The notes: a model not told the origin generated them from the sequence alone. Positions 37,049 to 46,656 are shown, counted from the first letter of the stretch. The stretch is DNA of 64,000 bases from Saprospiraceae bacterium (GCA_016712145.1 JADJRO010000001.1:2418501-2482500), one strand, 5' to 3'. Translations and numbers: made by a program.

Positions 37049-38563
37049 CTAATTTTTAACAAATTTCCTAACAACGCTTCCATCTAAAAAATTTAGTTGC
37101 AAAAAATAAAGGCCCTTATTGAGTCGCTCTATATTCAAATCGAATTCTAATTGCCTATCCCAACTACTTTTTTGCAACAAATCACCAGTTTGATTATAAA
37201 TAGTATAATTAATTGGCAGATTATCCTTTATAATCACAACACGCAATAGATCTTTTGCAGGATTTGGATAAACGTTAAAATAATGATTATAGAAAATATT
37301 ATTATTAGACGTTAAACTATCACAAATACTACCTTCCTCTGGTCCAAGCAAGTAGTTTGGATAATTTCCCAAGCCGCACGCAATATAGCTAGGTAAAGTA
37401 ACAGCTCGTAATTGAAAATCACACCTTTTACCTTTTAAATCTGGATCGTTAATTACATGCAAAAAAATATTTCCGCTTGCGCATGATATATAAATTTTTC
37501 CATCTGCAGCTAGTTGCATATCACAAAAACTTGTTGTAAAAAATCTATCATAGATAAATCCATCCCAATTGCCGACAATTTCCATACTTGCTTGAATATT
37601 TGAAGCTTCTAAATCATATTGAAATATTTTCGTGTTTGTTGATGCATATAAAAATCTATTATTGGCAGATAGTGCAACATTTACCCAAATTGAAGGTTTT
37701 ATGGAATCATTCTCAATTTGAACAAAGTTTGACAAATTTCCATCGCATCTATCAAAATTAAAAATTTGGATACCATCTTGATTTGAAATCCTAACAAATT
37801 TTTTCCCATCCTGTGAGAAAACTGCATTACCAACCGACGAGTAATCAATAACTGAACTCCCTAATTCTTGAGAATCAATTTTATAAATTTGAGAATTTGA
37901 GTAAAGAAATTTATAGTATTTTGGACCTTGATTGTTTTTGAAGATTAACCACCAGTCTCTACCATTTGAATGCCGACATCCGCTAAAGACAATTGGTGAA
38001 ATATTGCCCTTAAATATAGCTTTGTTCTTTGAAATAGCTTTACCTTTTCCACCATTTGAATTCATATTAATTCTTGTCTCATAAATACTTGGAGAATAAG
38101 GGTAAGGCTGACCATTGTAGAAATCAATCGGTAAATGAATCAACATTAATATACTATCAAATTTCAAAGGGGGTATAAAAACTGAAGCATCACTTATAGG
38201 GTAAAATCCCCCTTGATAAGCAAGCCAAATTTTCCCTGGATTTAAAGTATCCCCATTTTCAATGATATTGTAATCAATTGCATTTCCCAGTCTAAATCCA
38301 TCATAAAAAAATCTTAATTTTCCAAGGTCATCCGAAAAAGAATTATTTTCAAATCCTAGTTCAAATTTAAATCCTCCAAAATTTCTAATTATTGCTAAAG
38401 TAGGATTAGAAAAGTTTAAAATTGTCCTACCATAAAAACTTGTATCGTTGTTGATACCATACCCTAATATCCAATTAATTGCATGTCCCTGCGATGCTAT
38501 GCTTAAAATAAATGAAAAATTAAAAGCAATACAAAAAATGCAAACTAATTTATTGGTAACCAT
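37049..38563 (-). CDS. T9SS propeller-like protein, paralogue 2 (divergent)
   Basis: A 504-residue protein of the same family as its neighbours: INWILGYGINN at the start, CRHSNGRDWWLIFKNN, NAVFSQDGKKFVRIS, LSANNRFLYASTNTKIFQYDL, QLAADGKIYISCASGNIFLH, then a sorting domain (FNVYPNPAKDLLRVVI). It is clearly more divergent than paralogues 1 and 3 are from each other, so it represents an older duplication. Its start overlaps the tail of the small fragment gene upstream by 19 bases. Function is unknown; likely secreted or surface-bound. Confidence 0.85.
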   Translation of the reverse strand: MVTNKLVCIFCIAFNFSFILSIASQGHAINWILGYGINNDTSFYGRTILNFSNPTLAIIRNFGGFKFELGFENNSFSDDLGKLRFFYDGFRLGNAIDYNIIENGDTLNPGKIWLAYQGGFYPISDASVFIPPLKFDSILMLIHLPIDFYNGQPYPYSPSIYETRINMNSNGGKGKAISKNKAIFKGNISPIVFSGCRHSNGRDWWLIFKNNQGPKYYKFLYSNSQIYKIDSQELGSSVIDYSSVGNAVFSQDGKKFVRISNQDGIQIFNFDRCDGNLSNFVQIENDSIKPSIWVNVALSANNRFLYASTNTKIFQYDLEASNIQASMEIVGNWDGFIYDRFFTTSFCDMQLAADGKIYISCASGNIFLHVINDPDLKGKRCDFQLRAVTLPSYIACGLGNYPNYLLGPEEGSICDSLTSNNNIFYNHYFNVYPNPAKDLLRVVIIKDNLPINYTIYNQTGDLLQKSSWDRQLEFDLNIERLNKGLYFLQLNFLDGSVVRKFVKN

Positions 38564-38994
38564 AATTTGGTAGTTTTTAATTCTCCATTTTTCAAATTAT
38601 ACCTTAGTATATACAGTCCAGGAATTAGTAATGCATTTGTTAACTCTTCATAGCTCTTGTATATATTCACTTTCCTGTACAATAAATCAAATATTTCAAT
38701 TGACTTTAAACTTATATCACCATTTACTTTTTTAGGGTGAATGAGTTCATCTAACTTATTAAATATTTTATTAAAATCACTTTTATTATCAATTAACGAT
38801 TCTTCAACGCATTCTAAACTTGGAAGTAGGTCAACATTAAAATAGCTTCTAAGAATAGATCTGGCAATAACATCATTATTTCCTTCATTTAATCCACAAA
38901 TTACTGACACAGATCGAAGAAATGTACTATCATTGAAACTAAGTAACTCATTTTTTAACAATTTTATTTTGATATTATTCAAATTGATTTTCAC
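38545..38994 (-). CDS. Short protein ending in a T9SS-like sorting domain, probable remnant
   Basis: A 149-residue frame with a GTG start and no signal peptide. Its last 50 residues follow the sorting-domain pattern: SLKSIEIFDLLYRKVN, then LIPGLYILRYNLKNGELKTTKLWL. The first 90 residues are helical and unrecognised. A sorting domain without a signal peptide cannot work in T9SS export, so this looks like the 3' remainder of a lost cargo gene. It could still be translated and coupled to the next gene by the 19-base overlap. Confidence 0.5.
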   Translation of the reverse strand: MKINLNNIKIKLLKNELLSFNDSTFLRSVSVICGLNEGNNDVIARSILRSYFNVDLLPSLECVEESLIDNKSDFNKIFNKLDELIHPKKVNGDISLKSIEIFDLLYRKVNIYKSYEELTNALLIPGLYILRYNLKNGELKTTKLWLPIN

Positions 38995-39126
38995 TAATAT
39001 TTATATTAAATAGATCTATATAATGCTCTGTTTTAGGTTACCAGCATTTATTTAAATGCCGGACGTATTGCTTCAATTGGTTCTTTATGGAAAATGGGTT
39101 CGTATAAAAAGGGAGCCTGATGACAC

Positions 39127-40680
39127 TTACAGTTTTACTATTTTTCTAGTTACAGTTCTGCCCTTATAATCGGAAACATGTAGAAAATAAATTGCATCTG
39201 GCAAGTCAACCATAGAAACAGGGACTTGTGATATACTACTTCGCAATATTTGTGATTTCACTCTTTTTCCTAAGCCATCATAGATTTCAATGGACAAATC
39301 CGGGAAAAGTGTGGTATCCTTATTGTTAAAATAAATCTCATCTGATGTTGGGTTTGGATATACTTTAAAAGTGGTAGTCCAATCATGCACGGCCAGATAA
39401 CTTATACTATCACAAGGGCTATTGCTTACAACCCCCAATTGATAATTTGGCATAATTGGAAGTCCACCAGCCATCCAACTTTCAAGTATAATATTTCGCA
39501 ATTTAAAATTAGAGGCGAGTCCCTTCTCATTTGGCTTATCAATACAATGTAAATAAATGTTTCCTGAGTGACAACTTAAGTAGATTTTACCATCATCTGC
39601 GAGAGCCATTTGATAAAACCCAGTTGTCAAAACATCCTTAATAAAATATCCATCCCAAAAACCTATGGTATCAATAAAACCAGGAACATTAATTTGGTCC
39701 AAATCGTATTGCCATATTCGGGTATAATCATTAATGTATAAAAACCTTGAGTTAGATGAGACAGCAATGCTTGCCTCTTTAAGTTCAGGATTTACATAGG
39801 TTTTCAACTGAATGGAATTAGATAATGACCCCGAACATCTATCAAAATTAAATAACTGAATTCCGTAATCAAAACAATACTTTATATACATAGTTCCATC
39901 AGGGCTAAAAATACTATTTCCACTCCAATCATACTTTCCTCCGATTATACCAATTTCTTGTTCAGCATATAATTTTATACCTGAAGGATCCAATAAATAA
40001 ATATAGTGTTTATTTGAATTATACTTTTCAAAAACAAGCCACCAATCCCTACCATTGGCATGTCTGCAATAAGCTAAATGCGAATTATTAAAATTTCCAG
40101 CCAATATTAGATTGTTTTTTTCTCCTACTTTAAAATCATCCAATAATTTGTCCTTATAAATTGAAGTTAATAAAAATTTATCGGCAACAACAGAACGAAT
40201 CTGATCTCCTGGGTCTCTGTTATAACTAACAGAAAAATGAAATAAAACATATTGATCGTCATATCCCGGCCTGGGCAACAATATATGATTATATGCAACA
40301 GGGTAAAATGCTGAGCTAAAATCATTCCTTACTTCACCAGGATTCAATTCTTCCCCATTTTCAATAATATCAAGATTTCTTCCATAAATATTCAATCCAT
40401 CTGTAAATAATAATATTTTTCCTTTAATTTCAGAAATGGATGTGTTGATAAAACCTGAACTCGCATGATATTCATTATGCATATAAGTTTGTTTTAGTGG
40501 TTGTTCACTAAAATCCAAAGTAGTCATTCCAAATTTTGGGTCTGAAATTTGATTGTTATCAAACCCAATAATCCATGTACTTCCCATATTTTGTTGATAA
40601 GACAACTGCGGAAAAAGTAAAATTTGTAAAAAAATTACAAATCCAAACTTTAGTATTAATCCATGATGAAATGGTACCAT
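39127..40680 (-). CDS. T9SS propeller-like protein, paralogue 3
   Basis: A 517-residue close paralogue of the gene at 35444-36994, alike from signal peptide to sorting domain (YNRDPGDQIRSVVADKFLL, CRHANGRDWWLVFEKYNS, NSIFSPDGTMYIKYCFDYG, TRIWQYDLDQINVPG, VYPNPTSDEIYFNNKD). The two copies flank paralogue 2, so the order is near-copy, divergent copy, near-copy. Just upstream (40689-40872) lies a decayed sorting domain from yet another cargo gene. The cluster looks like an expanding family of secreted proteins of unknown task. Confidence 0.85.
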   Translation of the reverse strand: MVPFHHGLILKFGFVIFLQILLFPQLSYQQNMGSTWIIGFDNNQISDPKFGMTTLDFSEQPLKQTYMHNEYHASSGFINTSISEIKGKILLFTDGLNIYGRNLDIIENGEELNPGEVRNDFSSAFYPVAYNHILLPRPGYDDQYVLFHFSVSYNRDPGDQIRSVVADKFLLTSIYKDKLLDDFKVGEKNNLILAGNFNNSHLAYCRHANGRDWWLVFEKYNSNKHYIYLLDPSGIKLYAEQEIGIIGGKYDWSGNSIFSPDGTMYIKYCFDYGIQLFNFDRCSGSLSNSIQLKTYVNPELKEASIAVSSNSRFLYINDYTRIWQYDLDQINVPGFIDTIGFWDGYFIKDVLTTGFYQMALADDGKIYLSCHSGNIYLHCIDKPNEKGLASNFKLRNIILESWMAGGLPIMPNYQLGVVSNSPCDSISYLAVHDWTTTFKVYPNPTSDEIYFNNKDTTLFPDLSIEIYDGLGKRVKSQILRSSISQVPVSMVDLPDAIYFLHVSDYKGRTVTRKIVKL

Positions 40681-40688
40681 TCAATTAT

Positions 40689-40872
40689 CTAACTTTTAAT
40701 GAATGAGCCAGTAATAATCCCACTTTTACTAACGGTTCTAAACAACCAAAAACCTGGCTGCAGATGCTCTACATCAATAAAAGACTCAATATTAGAAAAT
40801 TCCAATTTAAGACTCTGGCCCGCCAAATTATACTATATAACTTTCTTTCCAAGAAAATCAGTATTAGCTTCC
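40689..40872 (-). pseudogene. Decayed T9SS sorting-domain fragment
   Basis: Between paralogue 3 and the glycosyltransferase the minus strand reads DFLGKKVI, then TAG, then YNLAGQSLKLEFSNIESFID and VEHLQPGFWLFRTVSKSG, ending IITGSFIKS and a stop at 40689. This is a type A sorting domain with one internal stop and no upstream gene body. It is a remnant of a lost T9SS cargo gene. Confidence 0.65.
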
Positions 40873-40894
40873 TCAACTTTTATTTTTAAATCCT

Positions 40895-41809
40895 TCAGAT
40901 TTTCAAATTACCTTTCATGAATTGATAAATATGTTCTGCACTTTTCTTCCAATCAAACAGATTTTTATGCACCCGTCCCTGGTCTATTCGCAGTGTGCGA
41001 TTTGGATCATCTATTGATTCCGTCATACGCTGGGCAATTGATTCTTCATCCATTGGATTAAACAAATAAGCTCCCGGACCCGCAACTTCAGGGAGTGAAA
41101 ACACATTGGATACCAATACCGGAACATCACAATTTAAGGCTTCTAAAACCGGAACGCCAAATCCTTCCAATAATGATGGATTGATTGCTACAAATGCAGA
41201 TGCTGTCACCAAAGCCAATTGCTCAGTATCCATGTACGAATAAAATTGAATGCGACTTTTATTTGGACTGTTTTGCCAAACTGCTTCTGTTTCATCTGTC
41301 ATCCAGGCCTTTCTTCCAACAATTAATAACTGAAAATCTGCATCCGTTTTTAAACAAAATAAATCAAATGCCTGGATGAGCTTTGCTACATTTTTTCTTG
41401 GATGAATCGCTCCAACAAATAAAAAATATTTTTTTGATTGACTGTAACGTGCACGAACCTCCTGCTGAATCTCTTCAGACATTGGCTTAAACAAAGACCG
41501 AACCCCATTGTAAGCAATGCTGATTTTGTTAGGAGCACATCCAAATTGTGTCAAAATGTCTTTTCGGGTTGCTTCAGAAACGGCAAAAATATGGTTCGCT
41601 TTTTCAATGTGTTTGGGAACAAAATATTGATAATACGTCCTCACAAGAAAAGGTACTTGTTTTGGGAAATGAATGTAAGCTAAATCGTGTACCACTAAAT
41701 ATTGTGGTATATCCACTGACAAGGACAAATAACCGTCAGGACTCAAAAAAACGTCTGCTTTGAATGCTTTTAATGCTCTTGGGATTGCCTTTTCAAACCT
41801 TTCCTTCAA
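40895..41809 (-). CDS. GT4-family glycosyltransferase lacking its N-terminus
   Basis: A 304-residue GT-B glycosyltransferase. The C-terminal nucleotide-sugar domain is intact (YFLFVGAIHPRKNVAKLIQAF, LLIVGRKAW, NPSLLEGFGVPVLEALNCDVPVLVSN). The visible part begins inside the N-terminal domain (IPRALKAFKADVFLSPDGYLSLS), which in relatives is preceded by about 90 further residues including the glycine-rich acceptor loop. Here a stop lies just five codons upstream of the TTG start, and no frame in the next 130 bases resembles the missing part. It is probably inactive or needs a different start. Family certain; function doubtful. Confidence 0.8.
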   Translation of the reverse strand: MKERFEKAIPRALKAFKADVFLSPDGYLSLSVDIPQYLVVHDLAYIHFPKQVPFLVRTYYQYFVPKHIEKANHIFAVSEATRKDILTQFGCAPNKISIAYNGVRSLFKPMSEEIQQEVRARYSQSKKYFLFVGAIHPRKNVAKLIQAFDLFCLKTDADFQLLIVGRKAWMTDETEAVWQNSPNKSRIQFYSYMDTEQLALVTASAFVAINPSLLEGFGVPVLEALNCDVPVLVSNVFSLPEVAGPGAYLFNPMDEESIAQRMTESIDDPNRTLRIDQGRVHKNLFDWKKSAEHIYQFMKGNLKI

Positions 41810-41972
41810 GTTTTCCCTGAATTAAAAACCGTGCATTTACAGCAATTATCAACAGCCTCGCCTATTAAAAGCCCAAAGGTAAGCCAAAAGCATGCTGTCG
41901 AATCCAAATAGATCGGTACATTAAGGAACTCCTGGGAGTATCTTAGCGTTGTTAAATCAAAATACACAGATT

Positions 41973-42872
41973 ATGGCTTTAATGTCGATTGGAATTATCT
42001 TGCTTTTTGTCAGTTTTTTTCTTCGCAATCCGGATAACACCATGAACCGGTTTAACCGAATCCTGCGCACCCTCGGTGCCGCTTTAATAATTTTTGGCTT
42101 CCTGTTTTCTGCCGTCGTTCAAATTGATGCTGGACGAATTGGAGTTAAGAAGTTATTTGGTAAAGTACAACCTGACATTTTGGAAAGTGGTCTACATGTT
42201 ATCAACCCCTTGTTGGAAATTGTACGTCTCGATGTTAAAACCCAAAACTATACCATGAGCGGCGTGCATGATGAAGGTTTGAAGTCGGGAGATGATGCAA
42301 TCCGCGTGCTTACCTCCGATGGTTTGGAGGTCGTTATTGATTTAACCGTTTTATTTCGCTTGAAAAAGAGCGAAGCCCCTAGAATCATCCAGGAAATCGG
42401 TGCGGATTACGTTGATAAAATTGTAAGACCCATCTCCAGGACTAAAATCAGAGACAATGCTGTTTACTATCAGGCTATTGAATTGTTTTCAATAAAACGG
42501 GATGAATTCCAACAACGCATTTATAAAAGCATTGAAGCTGATTTTTTAGCCAGAGGAATGGAACTCGAACAATTATTGGTAAGAAATATAACTTTACCTG
42601 AATCCGTTAGAAATTCTATTGAAGAAAAAATTAATGCCGAACAAGATGCACAAAAAATGACTTTCGTGCTGCAAAAAGAAAAACAAGAAGCTGAACGGAA
42701 ACGCGTCGAAGCACAAGGGATCGCTGATTATCAAAAAATCATCAATGCAACCCTTACAGACAAACAATTGCAATACGAATGGATCAAAGCCTACCAGGGA
42801 TTAGTCCATTCTACCAATGCAAAAGTGATCGTGATGGATAAACACGCACCGGTAATTCTCGATTCTAAATAG
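41973..42872 (+). CDS. Prohibitin-like SPFH/Band 7 membrane protein
   Basis: About 299 residues from the ATG at 41973; a TTG eight codons upstream is open but less likely. Two hydrophobic segments (LMSIGIILLFVSFFL, LGAALIIFGFLFSAVVQI) precede an SPFH domain (GRIGVKKLFGKVQPDILESGLHVINPLLE) and a charged coiled coil (EEKINAEQDAQKMTFVLQKEKQEAERKRVEAQGI, about 220-255). Prohibitin-like proteins build ring scaffolds in the membrane and often modulate FtsH-type proteolysis. It faces the M48 protease gene in convergent orientation; that pairing may be chance. Confidence 0.9.
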   Translation: MALMSIGIILLFVSFFLRNPDNTMNRFNRILRTLGAALIIFGFLFSAVVQIDAGRIGVKKLFGKVQPDILESGLHVINPLLEIVRLDVKTQNYTMSGVHDEGLKSGDDAIRVLTSDGLEVVIDLTVLFRLKKSEAPRIIQEIGADYVDKIVRPISRTKIRDNAVYYQAIELFSIKRDEFQQRIYKSIEADFLARGMELEQLLVRNITLPESVRNSIEEKINAEQDAQKMTFVLQKEKQEAERKRVEAQGIADYQKIINATLTDKQLQYEWIKAYQGLVHSTNAKVIVMDKHAPVILDSK

Positions 42873-42889
42873 AGGGTTGGTGAGAAGCA

Positions 42890-42969
42890 GGCTGTTAGGC
42901 TATTAGACTGTTAGACTGTTAGACTGTTAGACTATTAGACTATTAGACTATTAGACTATTAGACTATTA
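42890..42969. repeat. Octamer array 3 (GACTATTA units, 10 copies)
   Basis: Ten consecutive 8-base units: two GGCTRTTA, three GACTGTTA and five identical GACTATTA. It lies between the convergent 3' ends of the prohibitin-like and M48 genes and ends five bases before the M48 stop codon. Confidence 0.88.
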
Positions 42970-42973
42970 GACT

Positions 42974-43909
42974 TTATTTCGGTTTGACTATTACTTTATT
43001 TTTGTTTTGTACGACGGTATCCGGTGGAGGCGTTTTACTATCCTTCTTTGTCGAATTAGCATTCGTATTCGGAATTGTTTTTTCTCCCGGTACAATAGGT
43101 GGTTCAATTTTATCCAACAATAATTTCATTTTTGCATAGGGTTTTTCATAAGCTTGATTTCCCTTACAACCCATTGCTTTTTGTTTTCCATCTATTGATT
43201 CAATCCGGTTGGACGGATTTGGATGCGTACTTAGCCAACTGGGAGTTGAACCCTGGCCTTTTATTTTCTTAAAAAAACCCGATGCTCCATTGGCATTGTA
43301 ATCAGTTTGACACAAATAAATTACAGACATTGTGTCTGCCTGCGTTTCATGAGCACGGCTAAAACTTAAACCAATAATTGCTGTAGCCACTTGCTTGATC
43401 GTTTCTTTATTGCCCAAGGCAGCATCTGCAAGCACCTGCAAACCCACTATTTTAGTCAATTGTTTGGTACTATGTCGGTTGGCAGCATGTGCAATTTCAT
43501 GACCAAGAACTCCCGCTAACTGATCTTCTGAATCTAAAAATTTTAAAAGGCCGGTATATATAAAAATATAACCACCCGGTGTTGCAAATGCATTTTGTGT
43601 TTTAGCATCATTGATAATGGTAATCTTCCAGGGAAAATCTTTGGCATAATCCACTTTACCGGTTAAAAGTATTTTGTGAACGATGGCATTGATGTATTTA
43701 TACAATTCTTCATTTCCTGCTTCCGGTAATTTTGGAAAGTCTTTTTCATTTGCAATGATCTCTCCATACACCTGTTTTCCCAATTCTACATCCTGACTGA
43801 CAGGAAATAAATTTAAATTATCCCAACCCTTTTTCAAAGATTTACATGCACTGAATTCCAAAAACAAAAACATAGTTAAAATCAGGTATTTCATATTTAT
43901 TAGTTTCAT
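42974..43909 (-). CDS. M48-family metalloprotease lipoprotein
   Basis: A 311-residue protein. The leader ends in a lipobox (LEFSAC), so the protein is probably lipid-anchored. The peptidase carries HEIAH near residue 136 (VLGHEIAHAANRHSTKQ) and the third zinc ligand Glu in SFSRAHETQADTMSV. A Pro/Thr/Lys-rich tail follows. This is the BepA/LoiP type of periplasmic protease that works on outer-membrane proteins. It overlaps the PagL-like gene stop by four bases, so the two are coupled. Confidence 0.92.
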   Translation of the reverse strand: MKLINMKYLILTMFLFLEFSACKSLKKGWDNLNLFPVSQDVELGKQVYGEIIANEKDFPKLPEAGNEELYKYINAIVHKILLTGKVDYAKDFPWKITIINDAKTQNAFATPGGYIFIYTGLLKFLDSEDQLAGVLGHEIAHAANRHSTKQLTKIVGLQVLADAALGNKETIKQVATAIIGLSFSRAHETQADTMSVIYLCQTDYNANGASGFFKKIKGQGSTPSWLSTHPNPSNRIESIDGKQKAMGCKGNQAYEKPYAKMKLLLDKIEPPIVPGEKTIPNTNANSTKKDSKTPPPDTVVQNKNKVIVKPK

Positions 43910-45048
43910 TTATTTGTAAAACGATCCAATCGAAAGCCAGCCATTACGCCAATATATTCCGCAGTACCGAAATGCGTTTTCAAACTTATTCCTACATAGG
44001 GCTTGACTCGATTTAGAAACGCATGAGGCACAAGATAACAAAGATCCAGCTTAGTTACAACGGGATAATCGTCTAAACTGATATTTCTTAAAAATTGATA
44101 TCCTGCTTTTAAACTTAAACTGATTCCGCCAAACAACCATTGATGACCTCCGTACACATTTAAACGCAAGCCATCTTTAGCTGCCTGTTTCTTATTCTTT
44201 CTTAATTCTGTATAATCACTAAAATAAGAAGCCAAATGATTGTTTTCAATATCAACTGCAAGCCTCCAGGATTTATAATTAGTATATTGGTATCCAATAT
44301 CTGAAGTCCAGAAATTGATCAAATACTTCGGACCATTGGGTATGCGTGTTTCTTTCCAGGTGGCTCCCCATTCCAACTGAAATGAAAAATGATCCTTTCC
44401 CTTTTCAGATTCTGAAACCTGGATATTTTTAAGTCGTTCATACGTCTTTTGTTTTTGAGTTTCCAATCCAATCCCCAGGACACCTGATAAATAATTCAAT
44501 CCTAAATTGGGTGATTTAAAAGCACCATTACTGGTATGACTTAAACTCATCCCAAAGAAAACAGCATGTTTTTTCATCAGGGTATGTTCAAATCGGATTT
44601 GAAAACTGGTATGATTATTCCAATGAGATCCTATCGCTGTCTGTAATGAATTTGTTTTGATGTCATAAGGTAAATTCAAATACGCCAATCCACATGCAAT
44701 CATAAAATGAAAAGAATAGGATTGGTGTTGCAGAATTCCAAAATCCATGTATGGAGTAATTGAAAAACCATTTCCTAAAATTTCATGCGGTTTTCCAAGA
44801 TCCAGATAACGCATCGAAACACCGTATCTGGGTAATTTATAATAGCGTTCCCATGCAAAGCTTCCCTGCGTTTGATACACGAAATCCAATTCTGCGAAAT
44901 TTGCAATTCCTCTTGGATCATACAACATCTTTTCAGTGTGTTTCGATAATTTTCCAGGAAGGTATGATGCTTGAATGGTCCAATTTGAAACCTGCGCTAT
45001 CAATTGACAACTAAAAATGCAATGAATAAACAGAATGCCGATTTTCAA
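43906..45048 (-). CDS. PagL-like lipid A deacylase / acyloxyacyl hydrolase family
   Basis: A 380-residue outer-membrane protein with signal peptide (GILFIHCIFSCQLIA). The PagL-type signature is clear: SFQIRFEHTLMKKHAVFFGMSLSHTSNGAFKSPNLGLN (the region about 150-185) with the His-Ser pair expected in the active site. PagL enzymes remove the 3-O acyl chain from lipid A. Start is a TTG one base after the hutH stop. Translational coupling with an M48 protease on one side and hutH on the other suggests an envelope transcript. Confidence 0.8.
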   Translation of the reverse strand: MKIGILFIHCIFSCQLIAQVSNWTIQASYLPGKLSKHTEKMLYDPRGIANFAELDFVYQTQGSFAWERYYKLPRYGVSMRYLDLGKPHEILGNGFSITPYMDFGILQHQSYSFHFMIACGLAYLNLPYDIKTNSLQTAIGSHWNNHTSFQIRFEHTLMKKHAVFFGMSLSHTSNGAFKSPNLGLNYLSGVLGIGLETQKQKTYERLKNIQVSESEKGKDHFSFQLEWGATWKETRIPNGPKYLINFWTSDIGYQYTNYKSWRLAVDIENNHLASYFSDYTELRKNKKQAAKDGLRLNVYGGHQWLFGGISLSLKAGYQFLRNISLDDYPVVTKLDLCYLVPHAFLNRVKPYVGISLKTHFGTAEYIGVMAGFRLDRFTNK

Positions 45049-45049
45049 A

Positions 45050-46537
45050 TTAATGAGCTATGGTTTTTAGAAAATCAATGGACTTCTGATAATATAAGGA
45101 GGGAATATGATCTTCCGCTTGAAATGGGACGATCTCCTGAAATTTTGCTATAAGATTTTTTAATGCAGCACCCGTTTTGTAGTTCTGCCTGAAATGCATA
45201 GCGCGTGTTGCAGTAAGCCATTCCATTGCCAATACCATTTCGGTTTGTTGCGCAATTTTATTGCATCGAATGCCCGCATTTGCTGCCATGCTTACATGAT
45301 CTTCCTGGCCCTTCGAACTGATAATTGAATCGATTGATGACGGACTGCAATACTGCTTATTTAAACTGACTGCGGCAGCGGCAGCATACTGAACGATCAT
45401 ATACCCAGAATTTAAGCCAGCTTCTGAAGTTAAAAAATCCGGCAGTCCGCGCAAACCACAAACCAATTGATACAATCTCCGTTCAGAAATATTTGCTAAT
45501 TCCGCTACAGCCAAACATAAAAAATCTGATGCCAGTGCCAAAGGCTGCGCATGAAAATTTCCACCCGATACAATTTCAGTTTCAGAAAGCATGAGCGGAT
45601 TGTCTGTAACGCTGTTGATTTCATTCTCTATGATGGATTTACAATAGCGTATGACATCATAACTTGCTCCGTGTACCTGTGGTGCACATCTAAAAGAATA
45701 CGGATCTTGTACTGATTTTTGATCTCTTGTATTTAAATCACTTCCATCCAACCAAATTGAAATTTCATTGGCAGCATGAATTTGTCCGGCTTGTTTTCGT
45801 ATCTCATGAATCTTCGGATGTAAAAATCCTAAATTGCAATTAAATGCTTCCATGGAAAGGGCTACATTTAAATTGCTGTTGTGATAAGACCGTTCAGCTG
45901 AATCCCATGCAGTAAATAATAAAGCCAGAGAATATTGTGTACCATTTAATAACGCCAGGCCTTCCTTTGCCCTTAGATAAGGGATTGGAATGTTAAGTTT
46001 CGACAACAAATCAAAGCTTGGATACTCTTTTGATTCGTAATTCAAAATTCCTTCCCCGATACAGGGCAATGAAAGATGTGCCAAAGGTGCTAAATCTCCG
46101 GAAGCTCCTAAAGATCCCATTTCTGGAATTTGTGGAGTAATCTTCTGATTGAATAACTGAATTAAAAATTCAATCAATTCCCATCGAACTGCAGAATATA
46201 CTTTACAAAGGCAAATGATTTTTAATAATAATACCAATCGAACCGTTGGGATTGGAACCAATGCTCCAAAACCACAGGCATGGGATCTCACGAGATTCGA
46301 TTGCAATTCATTAAGCTTGTCGTCTGCAATGATGGTATTGCAAAGTGCACCAAATCCTGTATTAATTCCATAAATTGCCTGGTCACTTTCATCTAGAATT
46401 GCTTCCAGTTTGGTTCGTTGTTGTTGCAACTTTAATTTTAAAGCTGGCTCAACTTCCAGTTTTAACTCCCCATGCAATATCTTTTTGATATCCTGGATGC
46501 TGCAATCACCGGTTCCCAATAAGTAAACAGAATTCAT
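45050..46537 (-). CDS. hutH: Histidine ammonia-lyase
   Basis: A 495-residue aromatic amino acid lyase that converts histidine to urocanate. The MIO-forming Ala-Ser-Gly lies in GSLGASGDLAPLAHLSLP near residue 143. Other family marks are INTGFGAL near 62, LLNGTQYSLAL, RCAPQVHGASYDVIRY and QEDHVSMAANAG. Length is normal. No other hut genes are in the window; tyrosine ammonia-lyases share this fold, so the substrate is assigned by overall similarity only. Confidence 0.9.
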   Translation of the reverse strand: MNSVYLLGTGDCSIQDIKKILHGELKLEVEPALKLKLQQQRTKLEAILDESDQAIYGINTGFGALCNTIIADDKLNELQSNLVRSHACGFGALVPIPTVRLVLLLKIICLCKVYSAVRWELIEFLIQLFNQKITPQIPEMGSLGASGDLAPLAHLSLPCIGEGILNYESKEYPSFDLLSKLNIPIPYLRAKEGLALLNGTQYSLALLFTAWDSAERSYHNSNLNVALSMEAFNCNLGFLHPKIHEIRKQAGQIHAANEISIWLDGSDLNTRDQKSVQDPYSFRCAPQVHGASYDVIRYCKSIIENEINSVTDNPLMLSETEIVSGGNFHAQPLALASDFLCLAVAELANISERRLYQLVCGLRGLPDFLTSEAGLNSGYMIVQYAAAAAVSLNKQYCSPSSIDSIISSKGQEDHVSMAANAGIRCNKIAQQTEMVLAMEWLTATRAMHFRQNYKTGAALKNLIAKFQEIVPFQAEDHIPSLYYQKSIDFLKTIAH

Positions 46538-46656
46538 GGCCTAAAGATACTGTCAGCGTTTAAATTAGCTATTAATGTTCATTAAAATATTCCTTACGAT
46601 CGAAACGCTCTGAAACTATCTAAAAGTATTCCTACGATTGCTTGAAGAATATCAAT

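Noticed and set aside
40699..40920. A 73-codon plus-strand frame before the glycosyltransferase end
   Set aside because: The opposite strand reads as a sorting-domain relic, which explains the open frame; no protein features on the plus strand.
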